From: an uncultured Eubacteriales bacterium
GTDB lineage: Bacteria; Bacillota; Clostridia; Monoglobales; Monoglobaceae
Length of the DNA stretch: 7,507 nt
Reading direction: 5' to 3'
NCBI GenBank assembly: GCA_900555375.1
Contig: USLC01000032.1
Span: 1-7,507 of the forward strand
Position 1 is the first letter of the stretch, and every line of letters starts with the position of its first letter. Positions 1 to 6,454 of this stretch are shown piece by piece. The position numbers and the translations under genes were made by a program. The notes under the pieces are model-generated. The model searched no databases. It was not told the DNA's origin and saw only the letters and a list, made by a program, of their open reading frames with translations.

Positions 1-29
1 GCGGCTCTTTTTAATATATTATGCTTCAT
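1..29 (-). CDS. Start of an unidentified gene, cut by the window edge
   Basis: An ATG at 29 on the minus strand opens the frame MKHNILKRA, which runs off the window after nine codons. AGGAG (42-46) lies 12 nt upstream, rather far but usable. The basic N-terminus could be the start of a signal peptide or membrane protein, but nine residues cannot identify it. The gene follows the glnN terminator and the hairpin element at 52-99, which is also found before glnN, so it may belong to the same regulon. An ammonium transporter or another nitrogen gene would fit that context; this is a guess from position only. Confidence 0.4.
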
Positions 30-51
30 TATTTATGTCAACTCCTATAAT

Positions 52-99
52 CTGATATTAGCTATCCAAACCCGCCTTAATCGGCGTTCGGACAGCTAA
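52..99 (-). promoter_or_regulatory. Leader hairpin element, copy A
   Basis: Read on the minus strand, AGCTGTCCGAAC (97-86) pairs with GTTTGGATAGCT (71-60) over 12 positions, including two G-U pairs. TT/AA extends the outer end. The 14-nt apex (85-72) can add a GCC/GGC helix around a GATTAA loop. The 3' flank is AATATCAG. A related element lies before glnN at 2261-2306, with the same 12-pair stem, TTAA and CGG in the apex and the ATATCAG flank. Each copy ends 22-25 nt before a start codon. It is probably a cis-acting RNA of the gene starting at 29. I do not recognise it as a named riboswitch class. Confidence 0.6.
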
Positions 100-117
100 C
101 TTATGGTTAAATATGTC

Positions 118-140
118 AAAAGGGTGCTATGCACCCTTTT
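118..140 (-). terminator. Intrinsic terminator of glnN
   Basis: A perfect 10-bp inverted repeat, AAAAGGGTGC / GCACCCTTTT, with a 3-nt loop directly follows and overlaps the glnN stop codon (139-141). On the minus strand it ends in TTTT, a short U tract. It separates glnN from the next minus-strand gene, which then has its own leader element. Some read-through is possible because the U tract is short. Confidence 0.75.
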
Positions 141-2235
141 ATTCCTGAATACTGTACATCAGCTCTCCGTATGACGGGAAGGGCCAATATTCCTTTGCTG
201 TATAAAGTTCTGCCTCATCCGCAACCGTGCGGAGCTCGTTCATTGCGGCAAGCACAACATCGTGATAATACACCGCTTTTTCAAGACCTTCTTCCATCTC
301 CTGTGCCTCGGCAACCTCGCTGCTTAACATTTCCACGCTCTCATAAAGCATTGCCGTCAAGTCAGAAAGTTTAGGGATAAGGCTCTCTTCCATATCGCAG
401 TTAATAATGTCGCTTATCTGCCTTTTTGCAATCATCTCATCGCTGAGCGCCTTTACATATTTTGCAACAGCAGGAATTACATCCTGTCTTGTCATCTCTA
501 TCATTGTCTGCGCTTCTATATTTATAACCTTGCTGTAATTCTCAAGCGCAATTTCGTAACGCGAAACGATTTCGTCTCTTGTTAAAATTCCGTGCGACTC
601 AAAAAGATTGACATTCTTCTCTTTCAGGAAGTACGGAAGAGCATCGGGCGTGCTTTTAAGGTTAAGCAGACCGCGTCTGTCCGCCTCTTCTACCCATTCC
701 TCGGAATAATTGTTGCCGTTAAAAATAATTCTGCTGTGTTTTTTAACGGTGCTGCGCAAAAGCTCATCTACCGCCTTTTCAAAATCGTCTTTTGTTTCAA
801 GAATATCGGCAAACTGCTTTAACGATTCCGCAACGGCGGTGTTTAATATAAAGTTCGGTCCCGATACCGAGAGGCTTGAGCCGGGCATACGGAACTCGAA
901 CTTATTGCCCGTAAAGGCAAACGGCGACGTTCTGTTTCGGTCCGTCGCGTCTCTCGCAAAGTCGGGCAGGGCGTCAACGCCCGAGGTCATAATTTCTCTC
1001 GCCTTTGCTATGTAATCGCTTCCGTCCGCAACGGATTTAAGTACCTCTGCCAAATCATCGCCAACAAACATTGAGATTATCGCGGGCGGAGCCTCGCTTC
1101 CGCCGAGACGGTGGTCGTTGCCGGCACTTGCAACCGCAATTCTTAACATATCCTGATATTCATCAACGGCTTTAACAACCGCGCAAAAGAATATAAGAAA
1201 GACCTTGTTATCACGCGGATTTTTGCCGGGCTTTAAAAGATTTAACCCCGTATCCGTGCCGAGAGACCAGTTGTCGTGCTTGCCGCTTCCGTTGACACCC
1301 GCAAACGGCTTTTCGTGAAGCAGGCACTTCATTCCGTGCTTTTCCGCGACCTTCTTCATAAGCTCCATCATAAGCTGGTTATGGTCAGTCGCTATATTTC
1401 CCGAGGCATAAAGCGGAGCAAGCTCATGCTGTGCGGGGGCAACCTCGTTATGCTTTGTCTTTGCACGCACGCCAAGCTTCCAAAGCTCTACGTCAAGGTC
1501 ACGCATATACTCTGACACTCTTGTTTTTATTACGCCGAAGTAATGGTCGTCAAGCTCTTGCCCTTTCGGCGGCATCGCCCCGAAAAGAGTTCTGCCCGTG
1601 TATGTAATGTCGCGGCGCTTAAGTGCAATTTTTCTGTCTATCAAAAAGTATTCCTGTTCGGGTCCGACGGTTATGCTTACACGCTTTACATCATTCATTC
1701 CGAAAAGTCTCAGTATTCTGAGAGACTGCGTATTAAGCGTCTCCATCGAGCGCAGCAGCGGCGTCTTCTTATCAAGCGCCTCTCCCGTATATGAACAAAA
1801 TACGGTAGGAATACACAAAATTCCGTCCTTTATAAATGCATCGGATGTAGGGTCCCACGCGGTGTATCCCCTTGCCTCAAAGGTAGAGCGCAAGCCTCCC
1901 GACGGAAAGCTTGACGCGTCCGTCTCGCCCTTAATCAGTTCTTTACCCGAAAGCTCCATTATAATCTGTCCGTCGTTTGTAACCGACATAAAGCAATCGT
2001 GCTTCTCGGCGGTGATTCCCGTCATCGGCTGAAACCAATGCGTAAAGTGAGTAACGCCTTTCTCGATTGCCCAATCCTTCATTGCGTTAGCAACAACATC
2101 GGCAACCTCGCGCGTAAGGGTGACCCCCTCTTCCTTCGTCTTTTTAACCTGCTTGTAAATGTCCTTGGGAAGCCTCTCCTGCATTGTGGCATTGTCAAAC
2201 ACCATACTTCCGAAAACTTCTTTTAAATTAGGCAT
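139..2235 (-). CDS. glnN: Glutamine synthetase type III
   Basis: This enzyme makes glutamine from glutamate, ammonia and ATP in the cytoplasm, the main entry of ammonia into biosynthesis. The 698-residue length is typical of the large GSIII class, against about 450 for GSI. Family motifs in order, numbered from the chosen start: FGSMVF near the N-terminus, GPEQEYF (191-197), NEVAPAQHELAP (263-274), KPFAGVNGSGKH (309-320), GGSEAPPA (378-385), RNRTSPFAFTGNKFEFR (433-449) and a C-terminal FESHGILTRDE segment. An ATG at 2247 is in frame, but ATG at 2235 is preferred: GGAG lies 6 nt before it, and MPNLKEVFGSMVF matches usual GSIII starts. The GGAG overlaps the earlier ATG. The upstream gap of 97 nt from the SLH stop holds a conserved hairpin (2261-2306) but no clear promoter, so expression may come by read-through from the SLH promoter or from a weak local one. 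A terminator follows at 118-140. Confidence 0.97.
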   Translation of the reverse strand: MPNLKEVFGSMVFDNATMQERLPKDIYKQVKKTKEEGVTLTREVADVVANAMKDWAIEKGVTHFTHWFQPMTGITAEKHDCFMSVTNDGQIIMELSGKELIKGETDASSFPSGGLRSTFEARGYTAWDPTSDAFIKDGILCIPTVFCSYTGEALDKKTPLLRSMETLNTQSLRILRLFGMNDVKRVSITVGPEQEYFLIDRKIALKRRDITYTGRTLFGAMPPKGQELDDHYFGVIKTRVSEYMRDLDVELWKLGVRAKTKHNEVAPAQHELAPLYASGNIATDHNQLMMELMKKVAEKHGMKCLLHEKPFAGVNGSGKHDNWSLGTDTGLNLLKPGKNPRDNKVFLIFFCAVVKAVDEYQDMLRIAVASAGNDHRLGGSEAPPAIISMFVGDDLAEVLKSVADGSDYIAKAREIMTSGVDALPDFARDATDRNRTSPFAFTGNKFEFRMPGSSLSVSGPNFILNTAVAESLKQFADILETKDDFEKAVDELLRSTVKKHSRIIFNGNNYSEEWVEEADRRGLLNLKSTPDALPYFLKEKNVNLFESHGILTRDEIVSRYEIALENYSKVINIEAQTMIEMTRQDVIPAVAKYVKALSDEMIAKRQISDIINCDMEESLIPKLSDLTAMLYESVEMLSSEVAEAQEMEEGLEKAVYYHDVVLAAMNELRTVADEAELYTAKEYWPFPSYGELMYSIQE

Positions 2236-2260
2236 AAAAATCTCCATTCCGCCGTTTACC

Positions 2261-2306
2261 CTGATATCAGCTATCCGAACCCGATTAAGACGCGTTCAAA
2301 TAACTG
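2261..2306 (-). promoter_or_regulatory. Leader hairpin element, copy B, upstream of glnN
   Basis: On the minus strand, AGTTATTTGAAC (2305-2294) pairs with GTTCGGATAGCT (2280-2269) over 12 positions, three of them G-U; C2306 adds a further pair. The apex (2293-2281) contains TTAA and ends in CGG as in copy A. The 3' flank CTGATATCAG (2261-2270) is a perfect palindrome, one base different from copy A. Relative to copy A (52-99), five stem pairs differ and all still pair in minus-strand RNA. The wobble pairs would be mismatches in plus-strand RNA, which points to minus-strand RNA as the working form. It sits 25 nt before the glnN ATG and is a candidate leader regulator of glutamine synthetase. 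A DNA operator is the alternative. Confidence 0.65.
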
Positions 2307-2332
2307 CAACAGCTCAGCATCGGCACATAAAA

Positions 2333-2986
2333 TTAGTTATTATTCGGCTTAACATCGTTCCCGTCAGGGAAAGCCTTATACAAAACAGCAACAATTTCGG
2401 CTCTGATTATCGGTGCATCCGGTCTGAAGGTTCCGTCCTCATCGCCCGTAAAAATTCCGTTATCAACCGCCGCACAAATGTATGCGCGGTTAAACGAAGA
2501 TATGTCATACCAGTCTGAAAATCTTTCCGCCAGATAACCGTCGGGGTCTTCGTACCGCGTAACATCAAGCCCTTTTGCCTTTACCATTGCCACAGCCACC
2601 GCCTCGCGGCTTGCCGCGTCTTCCGGCGCAAAATACAACATTCCGTCAGAATTCTGAAAGCCTGTCATATAAGGCGACACGGAATTTATATAAGGGAAAA
2701 ACCACTCCTGCTGCGGAACATCCGCGTACGGCGAGACCGCACTTGCCACAACGGGAATTTTTGCAATGTTTACAAGCATTTTTGCGTATTCGCACCGCTG
2801 TACGTTGTCGCGCTGTCTGAAGGTTCCGTCACCGTAACCTCCTATTATTCCTCTGTCTGCCAAATTATAAATATACTGCGCTGCCCAATCGGAATCGGAC
2901 ACATCGTCAAACATCTCTCTCGCTGAAACACCAAGTGCGCCGCAGGTAAGGAATATTGTCATAAATAATGCCAATATCTTTTTCAT
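2333..2986 (-). CDS. Secreted protein made of three SLH repeats
   Basis: The 217-residue product starts with a clear signal peptide, MKKILALFMTIFLTCGALGVSA, with likely cleavage after residue 22. Three S-layer-homology units fill the rest: FDDVSDSDWAAQYI...GYGDGTF, YADVPQQEWFFPYI...FAPEDAASREA and FSDWYDISSFNRAYI...GDEDGTFRPDAPIIRAE. SLH triplets usually bind pyruvylated secondary cell-wall polymer. Here there is no catalytic or other partner domain, so the role is unknown: a wall-bound adaptor or minor S-layer-associated protein is possible. An in-frame ATG at 3088 exists, but ATG at 2986 is chosen because GGAGGT (2995-3000) lies 8 nt before it and the signal peptide begins there. The promoter at 3030-3058 would lie inside the longer reading. 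glnN follows on the same strand without an obvious terminator between. Confidence 0.93.
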   Translation of the reverse strand: MKKILALFMTIFLTCGALGVSAREMFDDVSDSDWAAQYIYNLADRGIIGGYGDGTFRQRDNVQRCEYAKMLVNIAKIPVVASAVSPYADVPQQEWFFPYINSVSPYMTGFQNSDGMLYFAPEDAASREAVAVAMVKAKGLDVTRYEDPDGYLAERFSDWYDISSFNRAYICAAVDNGIFTGDEDGTFRPDAPIIRAEIVAVLYKAFPDGNDVKPNNN

Positions 2987-3029
2987 TATGAAAAACCTCC
3001 TCGTTTTACTCAACTGTTTACCAAGATAC

Positions 3030-3058
3030 AGTATATAACAAATCGGCTGATTTGTCAA
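3030..3058 (-). promoter_or_regulatory. Sigma-A promoter of the SLH gene with a dyad in its spacer
   Basis: On the minus strand, TTGACA (3058-3053), a 17-nt spacer and TATACT (3035-3030) form a near-consensus promoter about 45 nt before the SLH start codon. The spacer and edges hold a perfect inverted repeat, ACAAATC-GGCT-GATTTGT (3038-3055), well placed for a repressor to block polymerase. The promoter call is strong; the operator is inferred from symmetry only. Confidence 0.8.
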
Positions 3059-3091
3059 GTTCTTCAGCACTTTGCGGGGCTTTAACATTCT

Positions 3092-3895
3092 TCAGATTAA
3101 CCCCAGTTTCGTAAGCGCGCTGCTTATCCCCTCCTCGTCAACGCCGCCTGTAAACATCTTTGCAGTCTTTTCAAGCGAAGCAGAATGCGGAGTCATAGCA
3201 ATTCCACAGCCGACTGCCGCCAGCATCTCTATGTCATTCACGTCATCGCCGAAGGCATATGTGTCGGCTATATCTATTCCGGCAAATTTTATTACAGCCT
3301 TTATTCCCACCGCTTTTGACATACCGATGCGCATAATATCCGCTGAATTATTTTTATGATGACGAATAACCTGATATTCGCCCGACAGGTCTGATTTGAT
3401 TTCCTCAAACTGCTCACCTCTGTCAAATGCAATCATCATTTTGTTTGCGGCAAACGCACTCCCGCTTCGGTAAGGAACAAACGCCGCGCCGTCTATGTGA
3501 AACACTTCCATTATTGCTCTTAACAAATCCTCACGGTTTTCATCATAATAACACACATCGCGTGTTTCTATATCATATGCGATTCTGTTTTTCCCGAAGT
3601 ACCCTGCAAGCCTTAAAATTTCCTCTGCCTTTATACAGTCGTTGAATATAACTTTGTCTTCTATCTCGGCTACAGCGCCGTTACAGCTTACATAACAATT
3701 AAAGTCTATTCCCGTATCGGGAATATAGCATTTTGATCTGCCGGTTGCTATCCCGACAAGCCAACCGTTTTTGCGCAGTTTTTCAATAGCTGATTTTGTT
3801 GCCTCGGTCGGTTTATATATTTTTTTGCGTTCGTCAACCAACGTTCCGTCCACATCAAAAAATACCGCGCCTTTGTACTGTCTTTTCTCTTCCAT
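3092..3895 (-). CDS. Cof-type HAD-superfamily hydrolase
   Basis: This 267-residue cytosolic protein is a likely Mg-dependent phosphatase of the HAD IIB (Cof) group, which usually acts on small phosphorylated metabolites such as sugar phosphates or flavin intermediates. All four HAD motifs are present: FFDVDGT with nucleophile D14 and acid D16, IATGRS with T51, SK with K194 and GDDVND with D217, D218 and D221. The C2-type cap lies between motifs II and III, and CNGA (71-74) is typical of the family. The substrate cannot be read from sequence. The ATG at 3895 follows GGAAGGCGG about 9 nt upstream, a moderate ribosome binding site. The gene ends shortly before the SLH promoter and diverges from the blaI-type operon. 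No obvious terminator follows it. Confidence 0.93.
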   Translation of the reverse strand: MEEKRQYKGAVFFDVDGTLVDERKKIYKPTEATKSAIEKLRKNGWLVGIATGRSKCYIPDTGIDFNCYVSCNGAVAEIEDKVIFNDCIKAEEILRLAGYFGKNRIAYDIETRDVCYYDENREDLLRAIMEVFHIDGAAFVPYRSGSAFAANKMMIAFDRGEQFEEIKSDLSGEYQVIRHHKNNSADIMRIGMSKAVGIKAVIKFAGIDIADTYAFGDDVNDIEMLAAVGCGIAMTPHSASLEKTAKMFTGGVDEEGISSALTKLGLI

Positions 3896-3931
3896 AATCA
3901 GTTTCCGCCTTCCTTTGCAAATCTCTATGTT

Positions 3932-3960
3932 ATTTTACATCATTTTTATAAAAAAATCAA
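3932..3960 (-). promoter_or_regulatory. Likely promoter of the HAD hydrolase gene
   Basis: On the minus strand, TTGATT (3960-3955), 17 nt and TAAAAT (3937-3932) resemble a sigma-A promoter about 37 nt before the start codon. The spacer is A/T-rich. The match is good but not perfect, and the area is AT-rich, so a chance match remains possible. Confidence 0.55.
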
Positions 3961-3963
3961 TTA

Positions 3964-4023
3964 AATCCGATAATTTGTGCTGTAAAATCGGATTCCGATA
4001 ACTAACATCGGGTTAATCCGATA
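3964..4023. repeat. Cluster of TCCGATA direct and inverted repeats
   Basis: TCCGATA occurs three times in direct orientation (3966-3972, 3994-4000, 4017-4023). Inverted partners are ATCGGATT (3987-3994) and ATCGGG (4007-4012). The octamer AATCCGAT (3964-3971 and 4015-4022) can pair with the central ATCGGATT in two mutually exclusive hairpins; the right-hand one gains CCGAT/ATCGG. The cluster lies between the divergent promoters of the HAD gene and the blaI-type operon. It may be a set of transcription-factor sites or a switchable RNA hairpin. Around it, 4024-4111 is AT-rich and shows nothing else clear. Confidence 0.5.
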
Positions 4024-4111
4024 CCGTCTTCTCTTACATATTGCATTTAGATATTCCGAACAGTTTTATGTGTTAAGACTTGGTTAAAGTTTATTAATTC
4101 ATTAAAAGGTC

Positions 4112-4140
4112 TTGACAAACTATGTCTAATGTGGTAGACT
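4112..4140 (+). promoter_or_regulatory. Promoter of the blaI-type operon
   Basis: TTGACA (4112-4117), a 17-nt spacer and TAGACT (4135-4140) form a sigma-A promoter. TGG just before the -10 gives an extended -10, which would offset the weak hexamer. The start codon at 4182 leaves a leader of about 35 nt. Candidate operators overlap the spacer and the expected start of transcription. Confidence 0.75.
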
Positions 4141-4167
4141 ATATATGTCGACGACAGTAGATTATAT
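4124..4167 (+). promoter_or_regulatory. Candidate operator sites for the BlaI-type repressor
   Basis: Three ordered elements overlap the promoter and leader. GTCTA-ATGTGG-TAGAC (4124-4139) is a dyad between -35 and -10. TGTCG-A-CGACA (4146-4156) is a dyad at the expected transcription start. GTAGACTATAT (4134-4144) is repeated as GTAGATTATAT (4157-4167) 23 bp downstream with one mismatch. BlaI-family dimers bind palindromes over their own promoters, so autoregulation is likely. Which element is the true operator cannot be told from one sequence. Confidence 0.5.
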
Positions 4168-4181
4168 TGGAGGTATGCCTT

Positions 4182-4553
4182 ATGACAAATATAAACATAG
4201 GTGAAGCGGAACTTGAAATTATGAAGGTAGTATGGAAGGCAGGTGAACCGATAGGTTCAACGGCAATCGGAAAAGCCGTTGAGGAAAAGGGCTGGAAGCG
4301 CACAACGATTGCCACATTTCTTGCAAGGCTTGTTGAAAAAGGCGCATTGTCTGCCGAAAGACGGGGCAAGGCATGGTATTACACACCGATTTTAACGGCA
4401 AAGGAATATAAAAAATCACAGGTAAAAAATCTTATTAAAAATCTGTTTGACGGCTCAGCCGAAAATTTGGTTGCCGCACTTTTTGAGGAGGAGCAGTTTT
4501 CGGAAAAGGATATACGTGAACTGAAAGCGATTTTTGAGAAAAAGGAGGGATAA
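4182..4553 (+). CDS. BlaI/MecI/CopY-family transcriptional repressor
   Basis: This 123-residue DNA-binding repressor has the family's usual length. The N-terminal winged helix spans about residues 5-70 (LEIMKVVWKAGEPIGSTAIG, then KRTTIATFLARLVEKGAL and a RRGKAWYYTPIL wing). The C-terminal half is the helical dimer part, ending AALFEEEQFSEKDIRELKAIF. In staphylococcal BlaI the partner protease triggers cleavage at an Asn-Phe bond; by eye the matching place here is near L100-F101, which is inference. The ATG at 4182 has GGAGG (4169-4173) 8 nt upstream; an in-frame TTG at 4167 overlaps that site and is rejected as start. The next gene begins 2 nt after the stop, so the two are one operon. No beta-lactamase is present, so a resistance role is not supported. 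Confidence 0.93.
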   Translation: MTNINIGEAELEIMKVVWKAGEPIGSTAIGKAVEEKGWKRTTIATFLARLVEKGALSAERRGKAWYYTPILTAKEYKKSQVKNLIKNLFDGSAENLVAALFEEEQFSEKDIRELKAIFEKKEG

Positions 4554-4555
4554 AC

Positions 4556-6379
4556 TTGATTGGTGAATTATTTAAAGCTCTTTTAATCACATCACTTGCC
4601 GGCTCTGCTCTTGCAGCTGTTATCAGCATTTTCCGACCGATAACGAAAAAGATTTTCGGGTATTCGTGGCATTATTACATATGGCTGTGCGTACTTTTTG
4701 TAATGCTTATGCCGGTGCGGTTTAATGTAAATCCGATGCCTGCGCCGAACATTGCAACACAAACGGTACAGACACAGCAAACAGTTGCCGGTGAACAACC
4801 CGAAACAACCGAGAATATTGTGCAGACAGCCCCGATTCAAAAACCGCAGCTTTTGCAGAAAGCAACAGTTATATGGGATAGGATAATTTATAACCGAATG
4901 AATATTTTAGCGTATGTATGGCTTATCGGCGCAATAGCTTTAATGCTCTTAAATGTTGTACGCTATGTAAGGCTGAATATTAAAATACGCAAAAACGGCG
5001 AGGTCATATCCTGCCCCGAAACAAGGGAGTACACCGACAGAAAAATCAATGTTCGGGTATGGGAAAATGTTGCGTCGCCGTTTATGACGGGCGTATTCAG
5101 ACCAATGCTTATTTTACCGAAAACGGAGTTATCAAGCGAACAGTTACATAACATACTCCGTCACGAAATGACGCATTTTAAGCGGAACGATATTTTATAT
5201 AAATGGTTTGCAGAGTTTGTAAAATGTGTGCATTGGTTTAACCCAATGGCGTGGTATGTTTTAAAGCAAATTGCATCCGAGTGCGAAATATCCTGTGATA
5301 TGTCGGTTACAAAAAATATGTCGGGAAGCGAGGAAATGAGCTATGTGAGCACAATTCTTTCCCTGCTTCCGACCGGAAAATCCAAACAGCTTCCGCTTAC
5401 CACACAAATGGCAAGCAGTAAAAAATTTTTGAAAAGGAGATTTATTATGATTAAGAATAAGAAAACAACAAGCAGATTTATGTCGGTATTGTCAGCGGTC
5501 ATTGCGGTTATTATGCTTTCGACAACGGTATTTGCAAGCGGCGTATTATCCGATTTGACGACTGATGATTACACGATTGAAATTACAAACAACGCCGAAA
5601 AAATTGAACTTAAGAACAAGCCCTTTATCGAAAACGGAGAGGTATATGTTCCGCTTAGGGAACTGTTTGAAAAAATGGGTATTATGAGTAATCCTGAAAA
5701 TTATATTAATTGGGATAATGGGAAAATAACCGTTTCAATCAACGAGCCGTCAAGAAGCGTAAACGGATATTCGGAATATACTTATCAAATTGAAATCGGT
5801 CAGGAAATACGAAAAATATTATCAAATCCGGAACCTATAAATTTTGATGTGCTAATTGTTCCGCCTGTTTTGAAGGACAGCATCACATATGTTCAATTAG
5901 GTTCTGTATCGGGTGTTTTAAATGAAATTTACGGAACGCACTTATACAAATTAGAATATAACATTTTTGATAAAAACAGAAACGATATAACCTTTTCCGT
6001 AACTGATGCATTGGAAACAGAGAAAGATCTGAGAGAAATGTCGGATCCGATAAGAACAGTGGAGTTATTTTTTAAGGCCTTTTATAATCAGGATTTTGAG
6101 AAAATGAAAAGATACTGCACTCAAAGCTGTGTAGACAATTTCTTTGGCGATGATTATGTTTTCGGCATGAAAAAAGCAATGCCTTTAAGCATAGCCACAG
6201 TTGATAATTTAGCAGAAAAAGGCTTTACTGACGGCGAATGGATTGCACAGCCGAAAGTAAAAATGATACCTGCCGAAAATTCTGTTTTTGACCCGAATCA
6301 AACCGAAACATCGTTTTATCTGATATTAAAACAGCAGAACGGCAGATATTTAATTGATGAGTTTGCAACAGGACTTTGA
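4556..6379 (+). CDS. M56-family membrane metallopeptidase, BlaR1-like, with a non-PBP outer domain
   Basis: This is a 607-residue membrane sensor-protease, probable partner of the BlaI-type repressor. Hydrophobic segments lie near 5-26, 35-53, 115-134 and 308-328, with a Gln/Thr/Pro-rich loop (58-100). The zinc site is HEMTH (203-207) followed by HWFNPMAW (226-233) and ECEISCD (242-248), where E244 is the likely third ligand. BlaR1/MecR1 proteins usually end in a penicillin-binding domain with SxxK and KTG motifs; none is seen here. Instead, about 338-465 resembles the copper-amine-oxidase N-terminal/stalk fold (KPFIENGEVYVPLRELFEKM), and 496-607 resembles an NTF2-like DUF4829 domain (VELFFKAFYNQDFEKMKRYC to the C-terminus). 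The signal sensed is therefore unknown, perhaps cell-wall or envelope state. Start is TTG at 4556, with GGAGG (4544-4548) 7 nt upstream inside the end of the repressor gene, suggesting coupled translation. An internal ribosome site occurs at 5435-5449. Confidence 0.9.
   Translation: MIGELFKALLITSLAGSALAAVISIFRPITKKIFGYSWHYYIWLCVLFVMLMPVRFNVNPMPAPNIATQTVQTQQTVAGEQPETTENIVQTAPIQKPQLLQKATVIWDRIIYNRMNILAYVWLIGAIALMLLNVVRYVRLNIKIRKNGEVISCPETREYTDRKINVRVWENVASPFMTGVFRPMLILPKTELSSEQLHNILRHEMTHFKRNDILYKWFAEFVKCVHWFNPMAWYVLKQIASECEISCDMSVTKNMSGSEEMSYVSTILSLLPTGKSKQLPLTTQMASSKKFLKRRFIMIKNKKTTSRFMSVLSAVIAVIMLSTTVFASGVLSDLTTDDYTIEITNNAEKIELKNKPFIENGEVYVPLRELFEKMGIMSNPENYINWDNGKITVSINEPSRSVNGYSEYTYQIEIGQEIRKILSNPEPINFDVLIVPPVLKDSITYVQLGSVSGVLNEIYGTHLYKLEYNIFDKNRNDITFSVTDALETEKDLREMSDPIRTVELFFKAFYNQDFEKMKRYCTQSCVDNFFGDDYVFGMKKAMPLSIATVDNLAEKGFTDGEWIAQPKVKMIPAENSVFDPNQTETSFYLILKQQNGRYLIDEFATGL
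5435..5449 (+). promoter_or_regulatory. In-frame internal ribosome binding site and ATG within the peptidase gene
   Basis: AGGAG (5435-5439) lies 7 nt before an in-frame ATG (5447-5449, residue M298). Translation from here would give a 310-residue protein starting MIKNKKTTSRF, followed by a hydrophobic stretch ending STTVFASG, which reads like a signal peptide. That would release the outer domains without the protease. The continuous frame is also normal for M56 proteins, where a KRRFxMIKNKK-like junction precedes the last membrane helix, so the site may be accidental. Confidence 0.4.
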
Positions 6380-6410
6380 TTAAAAATTAAATTTTACAGA
6401 TAGTCTGCAT

Positions 6411-6440
6411 AAGGGCAACCGAAAAAAATCGGCTGCCCTT
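6411..6440. terminator. Hairpin between convergent genes, possible bidirectional terminator
   Basis: AAGGGCA-A-CCGA and TCGG-C-TGCCCTT pair around a six-A loop, 31 nt after the peptidase stop. On the plus strand there is one A-C mismatch. On the minus strand it becomes a G-U pair, giving 12 continuous pairs around a U6 loop. Neither side has a long U tract. It lies between the peptidase gene and the convergent short HTH gene and could end both transcripts. Confidence 0.6.
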
Positions 6441-6454
6441 TACGAATGCACCTT

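Noticed and set aside
592..2226. Plus-strand open frames of 75-144 codons inside the glnN region
   Set aside because: They lie antisense to the well-supported glnN gene, lack ribosome sites and show low-complexity translations without any known motif.
52..2306. Assigning the paired leader element to ANTAR targets, T-box or a known riboswitch
   Set aside because: No tandem AxxGxx hexaloops, no T-box sequence or specifier loop, and no match to riboswitch cores that I can recall by eye.
2987..3088. Longer N-terminus of the SLH protein from ATG 3088
   Set aside because: It would precede the signal peptide with 34 unrelated residues and contains the promoter; GGAGGT and the signal peptide fix the start at 2986.
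4167..4181. TTG start of the repressor at 4167
   Set aside because: This TTG overlaps the GGAGG that serves the ATG at 4182, and the repressor family starts at the later Met.
4182..6379. Beta-lactam resistance regulator (blaI-blaR1 or mecI-mecR1)
   Set aside because: The outer region lacks the penicillin-binding motifs and no beta-lactamase or PBP2a gene is nearby, so those gene names are not used.
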